A stretch of DNA of 64,000 nucleotides from Streptomyces sp. NBC_00557 (GTDB lineage: Bacteria > Actinomycetota > Actinomycetes > Streptomycetales > Streptomycetaceae): NCBI RefSeq assembly GCF_036345995.1, contig NZ_CP107796.1, positions 124,001 to 188,000 on the forward strand. Direction: 5' to 3'. Position 1 is the first letter of the stretch, and every line of letters starts with the position of its first letter. Positions 56,987 through 64,000 of this stretch are shown in pieces. The notes under the pieces are model-generated. The model saw nothing but the letters and a program-made list of their open reading frames with translations. It had not been told where the DNA came from and searched no databases. The translations under genes and the position numbers were made by a program.

Positions 56987-57523
56987 GTGAGCAAGGTCGC
57001 TCTGATCATCATCGACATGATCAACACGTACGACCACGAGGACGCCGAACTGCTGCTCCCCTCGGCCGAGTCGGTCGTGCCGGTCGTATCCGACCTTGCG
57101 GAGCGCGCCCGGCGCCGTTCGGTGCCGGTCATCTACGTCAACGACAACTTCGGCGAGTGGCGCTCGCATCACGGCGAACTGCTCAACCGTGCTCTCGCGG
57201 GGCCGCACGCCCATCTCGTGGAACCGCTGCGGCCCGATGCGGAGTCCCTGTTCGTCCTCAAGACCCGCCACTCGATCTTCTTCGACACCCCGCTCCAGTA
57301 CCTGCTGCGGCAGCAGGGCATCGAGCAGCTGGTGCTCTGCGGACAGGTCACCGAACAGTGCGTGCTCTATTCAGCCCTGGACGCCCACATCCGGCACTTC
57401 CAGGTGACCGTCCCCGAGGACGCTGTCGCACACATCCATGAGGATCTCGCTCGGGCGGCGCTGCGGATGATGGAGCGGAACATGGGCGCGCGCGTGTGCA
57501 CGAGCCAGGACCTCTGGATGTGA
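56987..57523 (+). CDS. Isochorismatase-family cysteine hydrolase
   Basis: 178-aa protein with the triad D10 (ALIIIDMINTY), K92 (FVLKTRHSIFF) and C125 (GQVTEQCVLYSALDA), and the cis-peptide before VTEQC. Family members hydrolyse isochorismate, nicotinamide or N-carbamoyl compounds. There is no carrier-protein domain, so it is a stand-alone hydrolase. GTG start; ribosome site weak. Monocistronic by spacing. Substrate unknown. Confidence 0.92.
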   Translation: MSKVALIIIDMINTYDHEDAELLLPSAESVVPVVSDLAERARRRSVPVIYVNDNFGEWRSHHGELLNRALAGPHAHLVEPLRPDAESLFVLKTRHSIFFDTPLQYLLRQQGIEQLVLCGQVTEQCVLYSALDAHIRHFQVTVPEDAVAHIHEDLARAALRMMERNMGARVCTSQDLWM

Positions 57524-57828
57524 CAGGCCCCTGCGGTAAGGGCCGTACGCGGAGGCCGGGAGGTGAGCTCCCCGTGTGACTCGTACGGCACGGCGCCGCC
57601 ACTCGCCGCTGCGGACTCCTCGGCCGGCAGGTCTCCGCCCGGTACCACTCAGGACCCGCGGGAGCGATGTCCGCACCGGCACCCCCGGCAGCCACGGCGA
57701 CGGTCTCCGCGGCTGCGCGGCCTCGTCGCAGCACTGCGGCAGGGTGAGTGCATACGGTGACCTCGCGGGGGCAGACGAGAAGCGCCGGGCCCGGTGAAAC
57801 GGCCCGCTGCTCGAGAGGGGTTGTCGCC
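57524..57828. other. Intergenic region
   Basis: 305 bp with nothing supportable beyond the promoter of the next small gene. Confidence 0.4.
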
Positions 57829-58074
57829 GTGCTGCTGCCTGCAGAGAGGGAACTGCGTGCCGTGCTGGCCCGTTTCGCCGAGGCCCGCTTCCGCCATGAC
57901 CTGCAGCCCACCGGCCAGTCGAGCCGGGATCTGGAGGACACCTCGCGCAGGCTGTGCGCGATGACCGGTACCGAGTCGGTGGACCAGGCCCTTGCCGCTG
58001 CCGACGCCCTCCTGGAACAACTCTGCGCGGACCGCCGGGGATCCGGCAAAGCCGGCCGGACGCTGGCGGCCTGA
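57829..58074 (+). CDS. DUF5133-like small regulatory protein
   Basis: 81-aa protein beginning VLLPAERELRAVLARFAEAR, continuing DLEDTSRRLCAMTGTESVDQ and ALAAADALLEQL. This matches the short helical DUF5133 family restricted to Streptomyces relatives. GTG 57829 with GAGAGGGG upstream. No catalytic or DNA-binding motif is visible. Function unknown. Confidence 0.75.
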   Translation: MLLPAERELRAVLARFAEARFRHDLQPTGQSSRDLEDTSRRLCAMTGTESVDQALAAADALLEQLCADRRGSGKAGRTLAA

Positions 58075-58097
58075 CCGGCAGGCGTCCGGAGGCACCG

Positions 58098-58151
58098 CGC
58101 TGTCGACGGGGTGCGTGACACGAACAACCGCACCCCGCACGCGCGACAGCG
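58098..58151. terminator. Nested hairpin between convergent genes
   Basis: Outer arms CGCTGTCG (58098-58105)/CGACAGCG (58144-58151) enclose inner arms GGGGTGCG (58108-58115)/CGCACCCC (58129-58136). Positioned between the DUF5133 stop and the oxidoreductase stop. Confidence 0.7.
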
Positions 58152-58240
58152 GGGGCCTTCCCCGTCCGACTCGGCAACGGCCGGACCTTGCGGATCCGCG
58201 TCGAGCGAGACCAACCCTGGCCTCCCCCGGCTGCAGCTCG

Positions 58241-59254
58241 TCACCGAGCGACCGTGAGCACGATCTTGCCCTGGATGTGCCCTCGGGCGGCGCGTTCGTG
58301 CGCCGCCCGGGCATCCGCCAGGGCAAACGTGCTGTCGATCGCGACGCGGACCGTGCCCGCATCAAGCAGGCGCCCCAGTTCGGCGAGCTGCGCACCGTTC
58401 GAGCGGACCTGGGCACTCGAGACCCTGACGCCCAGCTTCGCGGTCTCCTCCTCGTCGAACTCCCCGGGGAACACGGGGAACAGAGCACCGCCGCGTTTGA
58501 GCGTGCGCAGGAAGCGTCTGCTGCCCGGGCCGCCGACGGTGTCGAGAACGAGGTCGACGTCGTGCACGAGTTCCTCGGGACGACTCCTGGTGTAGTCGAT
58601 GTACTGGTCGGCGCCGAGCTCGCTCAGGAAGGATTCGTGCGCGCCCGACGCCACCGCGACGACCCGCGCGCCCTTCCACTTCGCCAGCTGGAGCGCGAAG
58701 TGCCCCACACCGCCCGCCGCGCCGTTGACGAGCACCGTCGTGCCGGCGCCGAGTGCCGTCGGACGGTGCCGGGCGCGCTGGAAGGGCGAGGGATGATCGT
58801 GTCCCACCTCGATCAGAAACTGCCACGCCGTCAACCCGGCCATGGGCGCCCCGGCGGTGTGCACGTGGTCGACGCCGGCCGGCTTGGGTGCGAGGTCCGA
58901 CGCGGGCGCGGCCACGTACTCGGCGTATGCGCTGCCGCGGAAGCTGGGAAAGCGCAGGAGTCCGAAGACCTCGTCGCCTACGACGAAGCTGTCCACGTCC
59001 GCAGCGACGGCCTCCACGACACCCGACACGTCCGTCCCCGGGATCACCGGCAGAGTGACCGCTGATTCCGTCTCTCCGGGCATCTTGGTCAGCCCGCCGC
59101 GCAGGTACCAGTCGGGCGGATTGACGCCGACGGCGTGAACGCGAACGAGCACCTCGCCAGGCCCCGGCTCGGGGATCGGCACCTCCTCGTAACGCAGCAC
59201 TTCAGGGCCGCCGTACTCATGGAGCCGGACCGCCCTCATCGTGTGTGTCGGCAT
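58241..59254 (-). CDS. Zinc-independent MDR quinone/enone oxidoreductase
   Basis: 337-aa medium-chain dehydrogenase: MRAVRLHEYGGPEVLRYEEV, GVNPPDWYLRGG, VIPGTDVSGVVEAVAADVDS, GDEVFGL and the NADPH loop VLVNGAAGGVGHFALQLAKW; tail ARGHIQGKIVLTV. No zinc ligands, as in quinone oxidoreductases (QOR). An unusual 15-20 residue insertion, HDHPSPFQRARHRPTALGAG, precedes the NADPH fold. ATG 59254 with CAGGAG upstream. Divergent from a TetR gene across a 59-bp palindromic operator, so expression is probably induced by an electrophile or quinone. Confidence 0.94.
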   Translation of the reverse strand: MPTHTMRAVRLHEYGGPEVLRYEEVPIPEPGPGEVLVRVHAVGVNPPDWYLRGGLTKMPGETESAVTLPVIPGTDVSGVVEAVAADVDSFVVGDEVFGLLRFPSFRGSAYAEYVAAPASDLAPKPAGVDHVHTAGAPMAGLTAWQFLIEVGHDHPSPFQRARHRPTALGAGTTVLVNGAAGGVGHFALQLAKWKGARVVAVASGAHESFLSELGADQYIDYTRSRPEELVHDVDLVLDTVGGPGSRRFLRTLKRGGALFPVFPGEFDEEETAKLGVRVSSAQVRSNGAQLAELGRLLDAGTVRVAIDSTFALADARAAHERAARGHIQGKIVLTVAR

Positions 59255-59288
59255 CGCTTTCTCCTGCCCGCGCTGCGGGATACCCTAT

Positions 59289-59347
59289 CCGGATCAGCGA
59301 TCCATATAAACGGATCACTGATCCGAATATATGGATCGCTGATCCGG
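59289..59347. promoter_or_regulatory. 59-bp nested palindromic operator
   Basis: Outer arms CCGGATCAGCGATCCATATA (59289-59308) and its exact reverse complement (59328-59347) enclose a concentric inner palindrome CGGATCACTGATCCG (59311-59325). Both share centre 59318; only two base pairs in the whole element mismatch. It fills the 110-bp gap between the oxidoreductase and TetR starts and overlaps the expected promoters. Probably several TetR dimers bind side by side. Confidence 0.9.
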
Positions 59348-59364
59348 TTAGTCAAGAGGGACAG

Positions 59365-59952
59365 ATGCGGGCCGACGCCAGGAAGAACCGCGACCATCTG
59401 CTCGCAGTAGCGGGCACCGCCATCGCCGAGGAAGGCGTCGATGTGTCACTGCGCGACATCGCGCGGAGGGCCGATGTCGGGCTCGCGACGCTGCTGCGGC
59501 ACTTTCCGACGCGCGAGGCACTGCTCGAGGCCCTGCTGCGCACGGGCTTCGGCGAACTGACGGCGAAGGCAAAGGAACTCGAGGCCTCGGGCTCGCCCGA
59601 AGACGCTCTTGTTTCGTGGCTGCGTGACTGCGTCGCATGGACCACGGAGTACCGGGGCGTGACCGTGCTGATGGCGGCGGCCATCGAGGACACCGAATCG
59701 GCACTCCACACGTCGTGTGTCGCCCTGCGCGCAGCAGGATCACGGCTCCTCACCCGAGCCCAGGCCGCCGGCACGGCGCGCGACGACGTCGACGGCGCCG
59801 ATTTGTTCGCGCTGGTGGCGGCGCTCGCATGGCTCGGCGATCAGCCCTCCCTCGCGCCACGGGCCGACCACCTCTTCGACGTCGTCGCCGGCGCGATCCT
59901 GACGGATCCGGCGAACACCGACAGCGGGATAACACCGCCCCCGGCCACCTGA
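59365..59952 (+). CDS. TetR-family repressor
   Basis: 195-aa TetR protein: RKNRDHLLAVAGTAIAEEGV, DVSLRDIARRADVGLATLLR-HFPTREALLEALL (helix-turn-helix), then a helical ligand domain with a SBP_bac-like TetR_C pattern. ATG 59365 with AGAGGG upstream. It shares the nested palindrome with the divergent oxidoreductase, which it most likely represses together with itself. Confidence 0.94.
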   Translation: MRADARKNRDHLLAVAGTAIAEEGVDVSLRDIARRADVGLATLLRHFPTREALLEALLRTGFGELTAKAKELEASGSPEDALVSWLRDCVAWTTEYRGVTVLMAAAIEDTESALHTSCVALRAAGSRLLTRAQAAGTARDDVDGADLFALVAALAWLGDQPSLAPRADHLFDVVAGAILTDPANTDSGITPPPAT

Positions 59953-60025
59953 AGGCCGTCGCGGGCCCGGGGCCATTCGGTGCCGTGCCGGAGCAGCGGC
60001 CACAACAGGCTGAGAGAGTGGCGGA

Positions 60026-60412
60026 TTGGATATCGTCCGCAGGAACAACGTCACCGTCACCGGCAACCCGCACGGGCCGGCGGTGGTGCTCGCCCACGGC
60101 TTCGCCTGCGACCAGAACATGTGGCGGCTGACGGTCCCTGCCCTCGCCGAGGACCACCGGGTCGTCCTCTTCGACTACGTGGGTTCGGGCCGCTCGGACC
60201 CGTCCGCCTTCCCGGAGGACCGGTGCTCCTCCCTGGACGGGTACGCCCGGGACGTGGTGGAGGTGTGCGCTCGGCCCGTGGTGGGCGGCGGAGGTGGAGG
60301 CGCGCACCATGCTGGTGCTCCGCGCTCACCAGGACGGCTGACCCCGGGTCACGTGGACGCGCGGCCGCCGCTACGCCCCGACCTCCGACAGCCGGCCGTC
60401 ATCCGGTGCTGA
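60026..60412 (+). pseudogene. Truncated RsbQ-like alpha/beta hydrolase
   Basis: The first 83 residues match RsbQ-type hydrolases: NNVTVTGNPHGPAVVLAHGF, ACDQNMWRLTVPALAED, VVLFDYVGSGRSDPSAF, SSLDGYARDVVEVC. Just before the nucleophile elbow (normally GHSVS) the match ends and a Gly-rich, then Pro/Arg-rich tail follows to 60412. No catalytic Ser or His remains. Start is probably TTG 60026. It overlaps the sigma gene tail to tail. RsbQ partners the PAS-phosphatase RsbP in stress sigma activation, so a stress role was likely before truncation. Confidence 0.7.
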
Positions 60413-61250
60413 GCATGCCTTCGCGCAGGCGGGCCAGGAGGCGGGAGAGCAGTCGGGAGACGTGCATCTGGGAGACGCCGAGGCGTTCGCCGATCTGGGC
60501 CTGGGTGAGTTCCTCGACGAAGCGCCAGTGAATGAGCTTGCGTTCGCGCTCGTCGAGTTCGGCGATCATCGGGCCGAGGGTGCGGAAGTCCTCTATCAGC
60601 CCCAGAGCGGCGTCCTCGTTGCCGATGAAGTCGGCCAGGGCCGCTTCGCCGTCCTCGCTGCCGTTGATCGCCGCGTCGAGGGAGGCCGACGTGTGGCCGT
60701 TGGAGGCGAGCTGGGCCTCCACGACCTCCTCCTCGGGCAGGCACATCAGCTCGGACAGTTCCTTGGTGGTCGGGGTCCGGCCGAGCCTGCTGCTCAGCTC
60801 CTCCTTCGCACGGGCGAGTTGGACGCGGGCCTCCTGGAGCCGGCGCGGTACGTGAACGGCCCAGGAGGTGTCGCGGAAGAACCGCTTGATCTCACCGACG
60901 ATGTACGGCACGGCGAAGGAGGTGAACTCGACCTCGCGGGACAGCTCGAACCGGTCGATCGCCTTGATCAGGCCGATCATGCCGACCTGGACGATGTCCT
61001 CCATCTCCTGCGGGCCGCGGCTGCGGAACCGGCCGGCCGCGTAGCGGACGAGGGACATGTTCATCTCGATGAGTGTGTTGCGCGCGTACTGGTACTCCGG
61101 CGTGCCCTCCTCCAGCACCGCCAGCTGGTCGAAGAACACCTTGGACAGCTCCCGCGCATCCTTCGGCGCCACCTTGGAAGGTTCGGCGATCTCCGGTACG
61201 TCCGGTACGTCCACCGTCTCCTCGGCAGTCGGTACGGCCGTCATCGCCAT
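60399..61250 (-). CDS. SigB/SigF-type stress sigma factor
   Basis: 283-aa sigma-70 family group 3 protein: region 2 with NMSLVRYAAGRFRSRGPQEM, EDIVQVGMIGLIKAIDRFEL, FTSFAVPYIVGEIKRFFRDT and WAVHVPRRLQE; region 3; region 4 with LIHWRFVEELTQAQIGERLG and VSQMHVSRLLSRLLARLREG. This is the Streptomyces SigB/F/G/H/I group controlled by anti-sigma/STAS partner switching and PP2C phosphatases. ATG 61250 with GGGAGGGG upstream. No anti-sigma gene is adjacent. It follows the TPP enzyme by 99 bp on the same strand and may be co-transcribed in part. Confidence 0.95.
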   Translation of the reverse strand: MAMTAVPTAEETVDVPDVPEIAEPSKVAPKDARELSKVFFDQLAVLEEGTPEYQYARNTLIEMNMSLVRYAAGRFRSRGPQEMEDIVQVGMIGLIKAIDRFELSREVEFTSFAVPYIVGEIKRFFRDTSWAVHVPRRLQEARVQLARAKEELSSRLGRTPTTKELSELMCLPEEEVVEAQLASNGHTSASLDAAINGSEDGEAALADFIGNEDAALGLIEDFRTLGPMIAELDERERKLIHWRFVEELTQAQIGERLGVSQMHVSRLLSRLLARLREGMLSTG

Positions 61251-61349
61251 CGTGCGCCCCTCCCAGTCGATCGGTTCTGCCCTTGCCGGTCCGTTCTCCG
61301 GCAAGCAGGCGGATACCCGGGAACCCGGCCTGCACTCACCCTGTTCGCC

Positions 61350-63107
61350 TCAGTCCGGCTCCCCGTGGCTGCGTACGACCTCCTTGACCTTGGCCAGCGC
61401 GAATCCCCAGCCCTGCTCGACGGTCGGCTTGGCCGGTACGGCGATCTCGTCGGGGTTGGTGAGGACGTCGAGCAGCACCGGGCCCGGAGTGCCGAGAGCG
61501 CGGCGCACGGCGCCCTCCACCTCGGCCGGGTCCGTCACGCGGATCCCGGTGATGCCCATGGCCTCGGCCACGGCGGCGAAGTCGGGATTGTCGAGCACGG
61601 TGCCGAACTCGGGCAGCCCCGCCTGCTCCTGTTCGAGTTTCACCATGCCCAGCCGGCGGTTGTCGAAGACGACGAGCTTGACGGGTAGGCGGTATGTCTT
61701 CAGGGTCATGAGGTCGCCGAGGAGCATGCTCAGCCCACCGTCGCCGCAGAAGGCCACCACCTGGCGTTCGCGGTCCAGGCACTGGGCGCCCAGTGCCTGG
61801 GGCATGGCGTTGGCCATCGAGCCGAGGTTGTAGGAGCCGATGAGGCGCCGGTCGCCGCGCATCTCGACGAAGCGGGAGAGCCACACGGTGGCCATGCCGG
61901 TGTCGGAGGTGAAGACGGCGTCGTCGGCCGCGATCCGGTCGACGGCTGCAGCCAGCGCCTCGGGGCGGATGGCGTGGTGGCGGTTGTCCAGGGCCGAGCG
62001 GATGCGGCCGACGAGGCCCTTGTCGTGGGCGGGGTCGGCGAGCCGGGCCTGGCCGGAGCGCCACTGCTCGAACCGTTCGCGCGCCGTGTGAAGGTGGGAG
62101 CGGTCCCGGGCGCCTTCGGACCCGGCGGGCGCGGCGGCGAGGTGGTCCAGGAGGTCGCGCACGGTGGCGCCGGTGTCGCCGACGAGGCCGACGTCGACCG
62201 GAACCCGGCGTCCGATGTGAGTGGCCTCGGTGTCCACCTGGATCACGGTCCGGCCCTCGGGATACCAGTCCCGGTAGGGGAAGTCGGTGCCGAGCAGCAG
62301 CAGGGTGTCCGCTTCCTGAAGGGCCGCCGCGGCGGCGGGGTTGCCGATCAGGCCCGTCTGGCCGACCTGGAACGGGTTGGCCTCGCCCTCGAAACCCGCC
62401 TTGGCCTTCAGGGTGAGCACCATGGGCGCGGCCAGGCGGTCGGCGAGGGCGAGGACGTCGTCGCGGGCGGCACGGGCGCCCGCCCCGACCAGCAGGGTGG
62501 TCCGTTCGGAGCGGTCGAGGAGTTCCGCGGCGCGGACTACGGCCGGCTCCTCCGGCCGGCTCACCGGAGCGTTCAGGGAGAACCGGGCCGGCCGGTCGGC
62601 CGTCAGTTCCCGCTCGCCCAGGTCGCCCGGCACGGTGAGGACGGCGACGCCCTTGCGGCCCCGTGCGTGGCGCACCGCCGTCTCCAGCATCTGCGGCAGC
62701 TGGTCGGGGGAGGTCACCGTCGCGCGGAAGACGGCCACATCGCTGAAGAGGGCGTCGTTGTCGACCTCCTGGAAGTAGTCGCTGCCGAGTTCGGCGAGCG
62801 GTACCTGGCCGGCGATGGCCAGGACCGGGGCGTGGCTCTTGGCCGCGTCGTACAGTCCGTTGAGGAGGTGCACGGAACCGGGTCCGACGGTGCCCATGCA
62901 CACGCCGAGGGTGCCGGTGAGCTGCGACTGGGCGCCGGCTGCGAAGGCCGCCGCCTCCTCGTGCCGGCACCCCACCCATTCCAGGCCCTCGGTGGTCCGG
63001 ATGGCGTCGGTCAGGGGGTTGAGCGCGTCTCCCACGACGCCGAACACCTGGCGCACGCCGAGTTCCCTCAGCGCGTCCACGATGACTTGGGCAACGGTAC
63101 GGGCCAC
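61350..63107 (-). CDS. Thiamine-diphosphate-dependent pyruvate oxidase/dehydrogenase (PoxB-like)
   Basis: 585-aa TPP enzyme with three domains: N-terminal pyrimidine-binding (VAQVIVDALRELGVRQVFGV, catalytic Glu in CRHEEAAAFAAGAQS), central (TLLVGAGARAA...LGTDFPYRDWYP), and C-terminal PP domain with the GDG motif FCGDGGLSMLLGDLMTLKTY and VFDN. VKLEQEQAGLPEFGT and the LDNPDFAAVAEAMGI helix are typical of PoxB rather than acetolactate synthase. Oxidises pyruvate to acetate and CO2, passing electrons to quinone. GTG 63107 with GGAGGAAT upstream. 14 bp after the glutamate-synthase-like gene; sigma factor downstream. Confidence 0.93.
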   Translation of the reverse strand: MARTVAQVIVDALRELGVRQVFGVVGDALNPLTDAIRTTEGLEWVGCRHEEAAAFAAGAQSQLTGTLGVCMGTVGPGSVHLLNGLYDAAKSHAPVLAIAGQVPLAELGSDYFQEVDNDALFSDVAVFRATVTSPDQLPQMLETAVRHARGRKGVAVLTVPGDLGERELTADRPARFSLNAPVSRPEEPAVVRAAELLDRSERTTLLVGAGARAARDDVLALADRLAAPMVLTLKAKAGFEGEANPFQVGQTGLIGNPAAAAALQEADTLLLLGTDFPYRDWYPEGRTVIQVDTEATHIGRRVPVDVGLVGDTGATVRDLLDHLAAAPAGSEGARDRSHLHTARERFEQWRSGQARLADPAHDKGLVGRIRSALDNRHHAIRPEALAAAVDRIAADDAVFTSDTGMATVWLSRFVEMRGDRRLIGSYNLGSMANAMPQALGAQCLDRERQVVAFCGDGGLSMLLGDLMTLKTYRLPVKLVVFDNRRLGMVKLEQEQAGLPEFGTVLDNPDFAAVAEAMGITGIRVTDPAEVEGAVRRALGTPGPVLLDVLTNPDEIAVPAKPTVEQGWGFALAKVKEVVRSHGEPD

Positions 63108-63121
63108 GTGATTCCTCCAGG

Positions 63122-64000
63122 TCACACGGTGAAACGGTCGGGGTCGGCGGCCTTCCAGTCGGCCGCCCAGGAGTCCGGCGGCCCGGCGAGCAGCTGCCCG
63201 GGCCCGAGCCACTCGTACAGCTCCTCGTAGGAGCGTTCGGTGAACGGGTCGACGCGCCGGCGCAGCATGTGCGGACGCAGGTCCGCGGGATCGGTGACGC
63301 CCATGGCCGCCATGAGCTGCAACGCGCTGGCCACCGTCGCCTGCTGGAAGCGCTGGACGCGCGCCGTCTTGTCGGGGACGTCGAGGGCGCGGGCCCGGCG
63401 GGGGTCCTGCGTCGTGACACCAGTGGGGCAGGTGTTCGTGTGGCACCGCTGTGCCTGTATGCAGCCGACGGCGAACATCATGGCCCGTGCGGCGTTGCCG
63501 TAGTCGGCGCCCTGCACCATGCGCTTGACTAGGTCGGTGCCCGTGGCGATCTTGCCGCTCGCGCCGATCCTGATCCGGTCGCGCAGGCCGGTCCCCACAA
63601 GGGCGTTGTGCACGGTGAGCAGGCCCTCGGTGAGCGGTGTCCCCACGTGGTCGGCGAACTCCAGCGGCGCCGCGCCGGTTCCGCCCTCGCCCTCCTCCAG
63701 CATGGCCTTGCACACGGCCAGAAACTGCCGTCGCGAGCCCACGCACAGCTTGAAACCGGCGGGCTTGCCACCGGACAGCTCGCGCATGCGGGCGATGAAG
63801 CGGACCAGTTCGCGCGGGGTGGAGAACACCCGGTGGTACGGCGGCGAGACGACCGTACGTCCCTCGGGCACGTCCCGGGCGCGCGCGATCTCGGCGTTCA
63901 CCTTGGCGCCGGGAAGAACCCCGCCGATGCCGGGTTTGGCGCCTTGCGACAGCTTCAGGGACACGCACTTGACATGGTCGTGCGCGGCCTTGTCGGCGAA
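63122..64000 (-). CDS. FMN-binding glutamate synthase-like protein (5' end outside window)
   Basis: The visible 292 residues are the C-terminal half of a GltB-type FMN barrel: KLSQGAKPGIGGVLPGAKVN, EIARARDVPEGRTVVSPPYH, GADYGNAARAMMFAVGCIQA and the Fe-S-type cysteine motif QRCHTNTCPTGVTTQDP. The N-terminus and start lie beyond base 64000. Stand-alone GltB-like flavoproteins of this type are found outside the normal glutamate synthase operon and their substrate is often unknown. It leads the same-strand series with the PoxB-like enzyme (14 bp apart) and the sigma factor. Confidence 0.9.
   Translation of the reverse strand, partial: FADKAAHDHVKCVSLKLSQGAKPGIGGVLPGAKVNAEIARARDVPEGRTVVSPPYHRVFSTPRELVRFIARMRELSGGKPAGFKLCVGSRRQFLAVCKAMLEEGEGGTGAAPLEFADHVGTPLTEGLLTVHNALVGTGLRDRIRIGASGKIATGTDLVKRMVQGADYGNAARAMMFAVGCIQAQRCHTNTCPTGVTTQDPRRARALDVPDKTARVQRFQQATVASALQLMAAMGVTDPADLRPHMLRRRVDPFTERSYEELYEWLGPGQLLAGPPDSWAADWKAADPDRFTV

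Noticed and set aside
61350..63968. A possible fusion of the PoxB-like and glutamate-synthase-like genes
   Set aside because: The PoxB frame merely stays open upstream through the other gene's shadow frame; a GTG with GGAGGAAT at 63107 is the true start.

Overview
The window is high-GC actinobacterial chromosome, almost certainly Streptomyces. Evidence: strong third-position GC bias, many GTG starts, a SoxR that sits with detoxification genes rather than soxS, SPW-repeat and DUF5133 proteins, a SigB/SigF-type sigma factor with PP2C phosphatases, and a multi-HAMP hybrid kinase. It reads like accessory chromosome: many short operons on both strands, stress-response and redox genes, IS scars and several gene remnants. 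No rRNA, tRNA or CRISPR array was recognised.

Layout. 0-7.2 kb: a redox-metabolite cluster around soxR (NmrA-like reductase, ABM monooxygenase, 62-aa peptide, alpha/beta hydrolase, soxR, ferredoxin remnant, methyltransferase, then MFS exporter, FrnE-like protein and FMN reductase behind a perfect SoxR-type operator). 7.2-16 kb: an orphan response regulator, a CHAP amidase, an HTH-NTPase-WD40 protein, a GH25 lysozyme and a secreted peptidoglycan-binding protein. 16-22.9 kb: a kdpFABC-kdpE operon whose sensor-kinase gene kdpD survives only as a stub joined to lysA and IS630 fragments; the other flank carries a permease tail cut by an IS5-like remnant. 23.3-26.5 kb: an exported phosphodiesterase and a FUSC-like membrane protein. 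26.6-32 kb: a P450-rich block with a natural ferredoxin reductase-P450 fusion plus its ferredoxin, and a second P450 preceded by a 30-aa aromatic-rich peptide gene that looks like a RiPP precursor. 32-46 kb: an ssb pseudogene, a DUF2975/XRE pair, a hydrolase, a PIG-L deacetylase, a Tat-exported FAD oxidoreductase, a metallophosphoesterase, a PP2C phosphatase followed by a wrecked STAS gene, small membrane proteins, and frameshifted or truncated genes. 46-53 kb: a 1415-aa six-HAMP hybrid kinase followed by an ANTAR-GAF-PAS-PP2C regulator. 53-64 kb: an MMPL exporter with TetR, an isochorismatase-like hydrolase, a quinone oxidoreductase with a second TetR and an elaborate palindromic operator, a truncated RsbQ-like hydrolase, a SigB-type sigma factor, a PoxB-like TPP enzyme and an incomplete glutamate-synthase-like gene running off the right edge.

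How the genes may work together. The left cluster fits the Streptomyces SoxR regulon: redox-active small molecules oxidise SoxR, which switches on export (MFS) and reduction or modification (FMN reductase, ABM, NmrA). The peptide + P450 pair at 30.5-32 kb is the best candidate for an undescribed system: a minimal two-gene P450-modified RiPP locus whose putative core has two aromatic-x-Ala-Tyr motifs and no Cys, with a hairpin between the two genes. Its electrons could come from the ferredoxin and reductase encoded 2-3 kb away, though that is inference. The kinase, PP2C proteins and sigma factor are plausible parts of an osmotic/general stress partner-switching network. All functional calls rest on reading the translated sequence; no database search was run.
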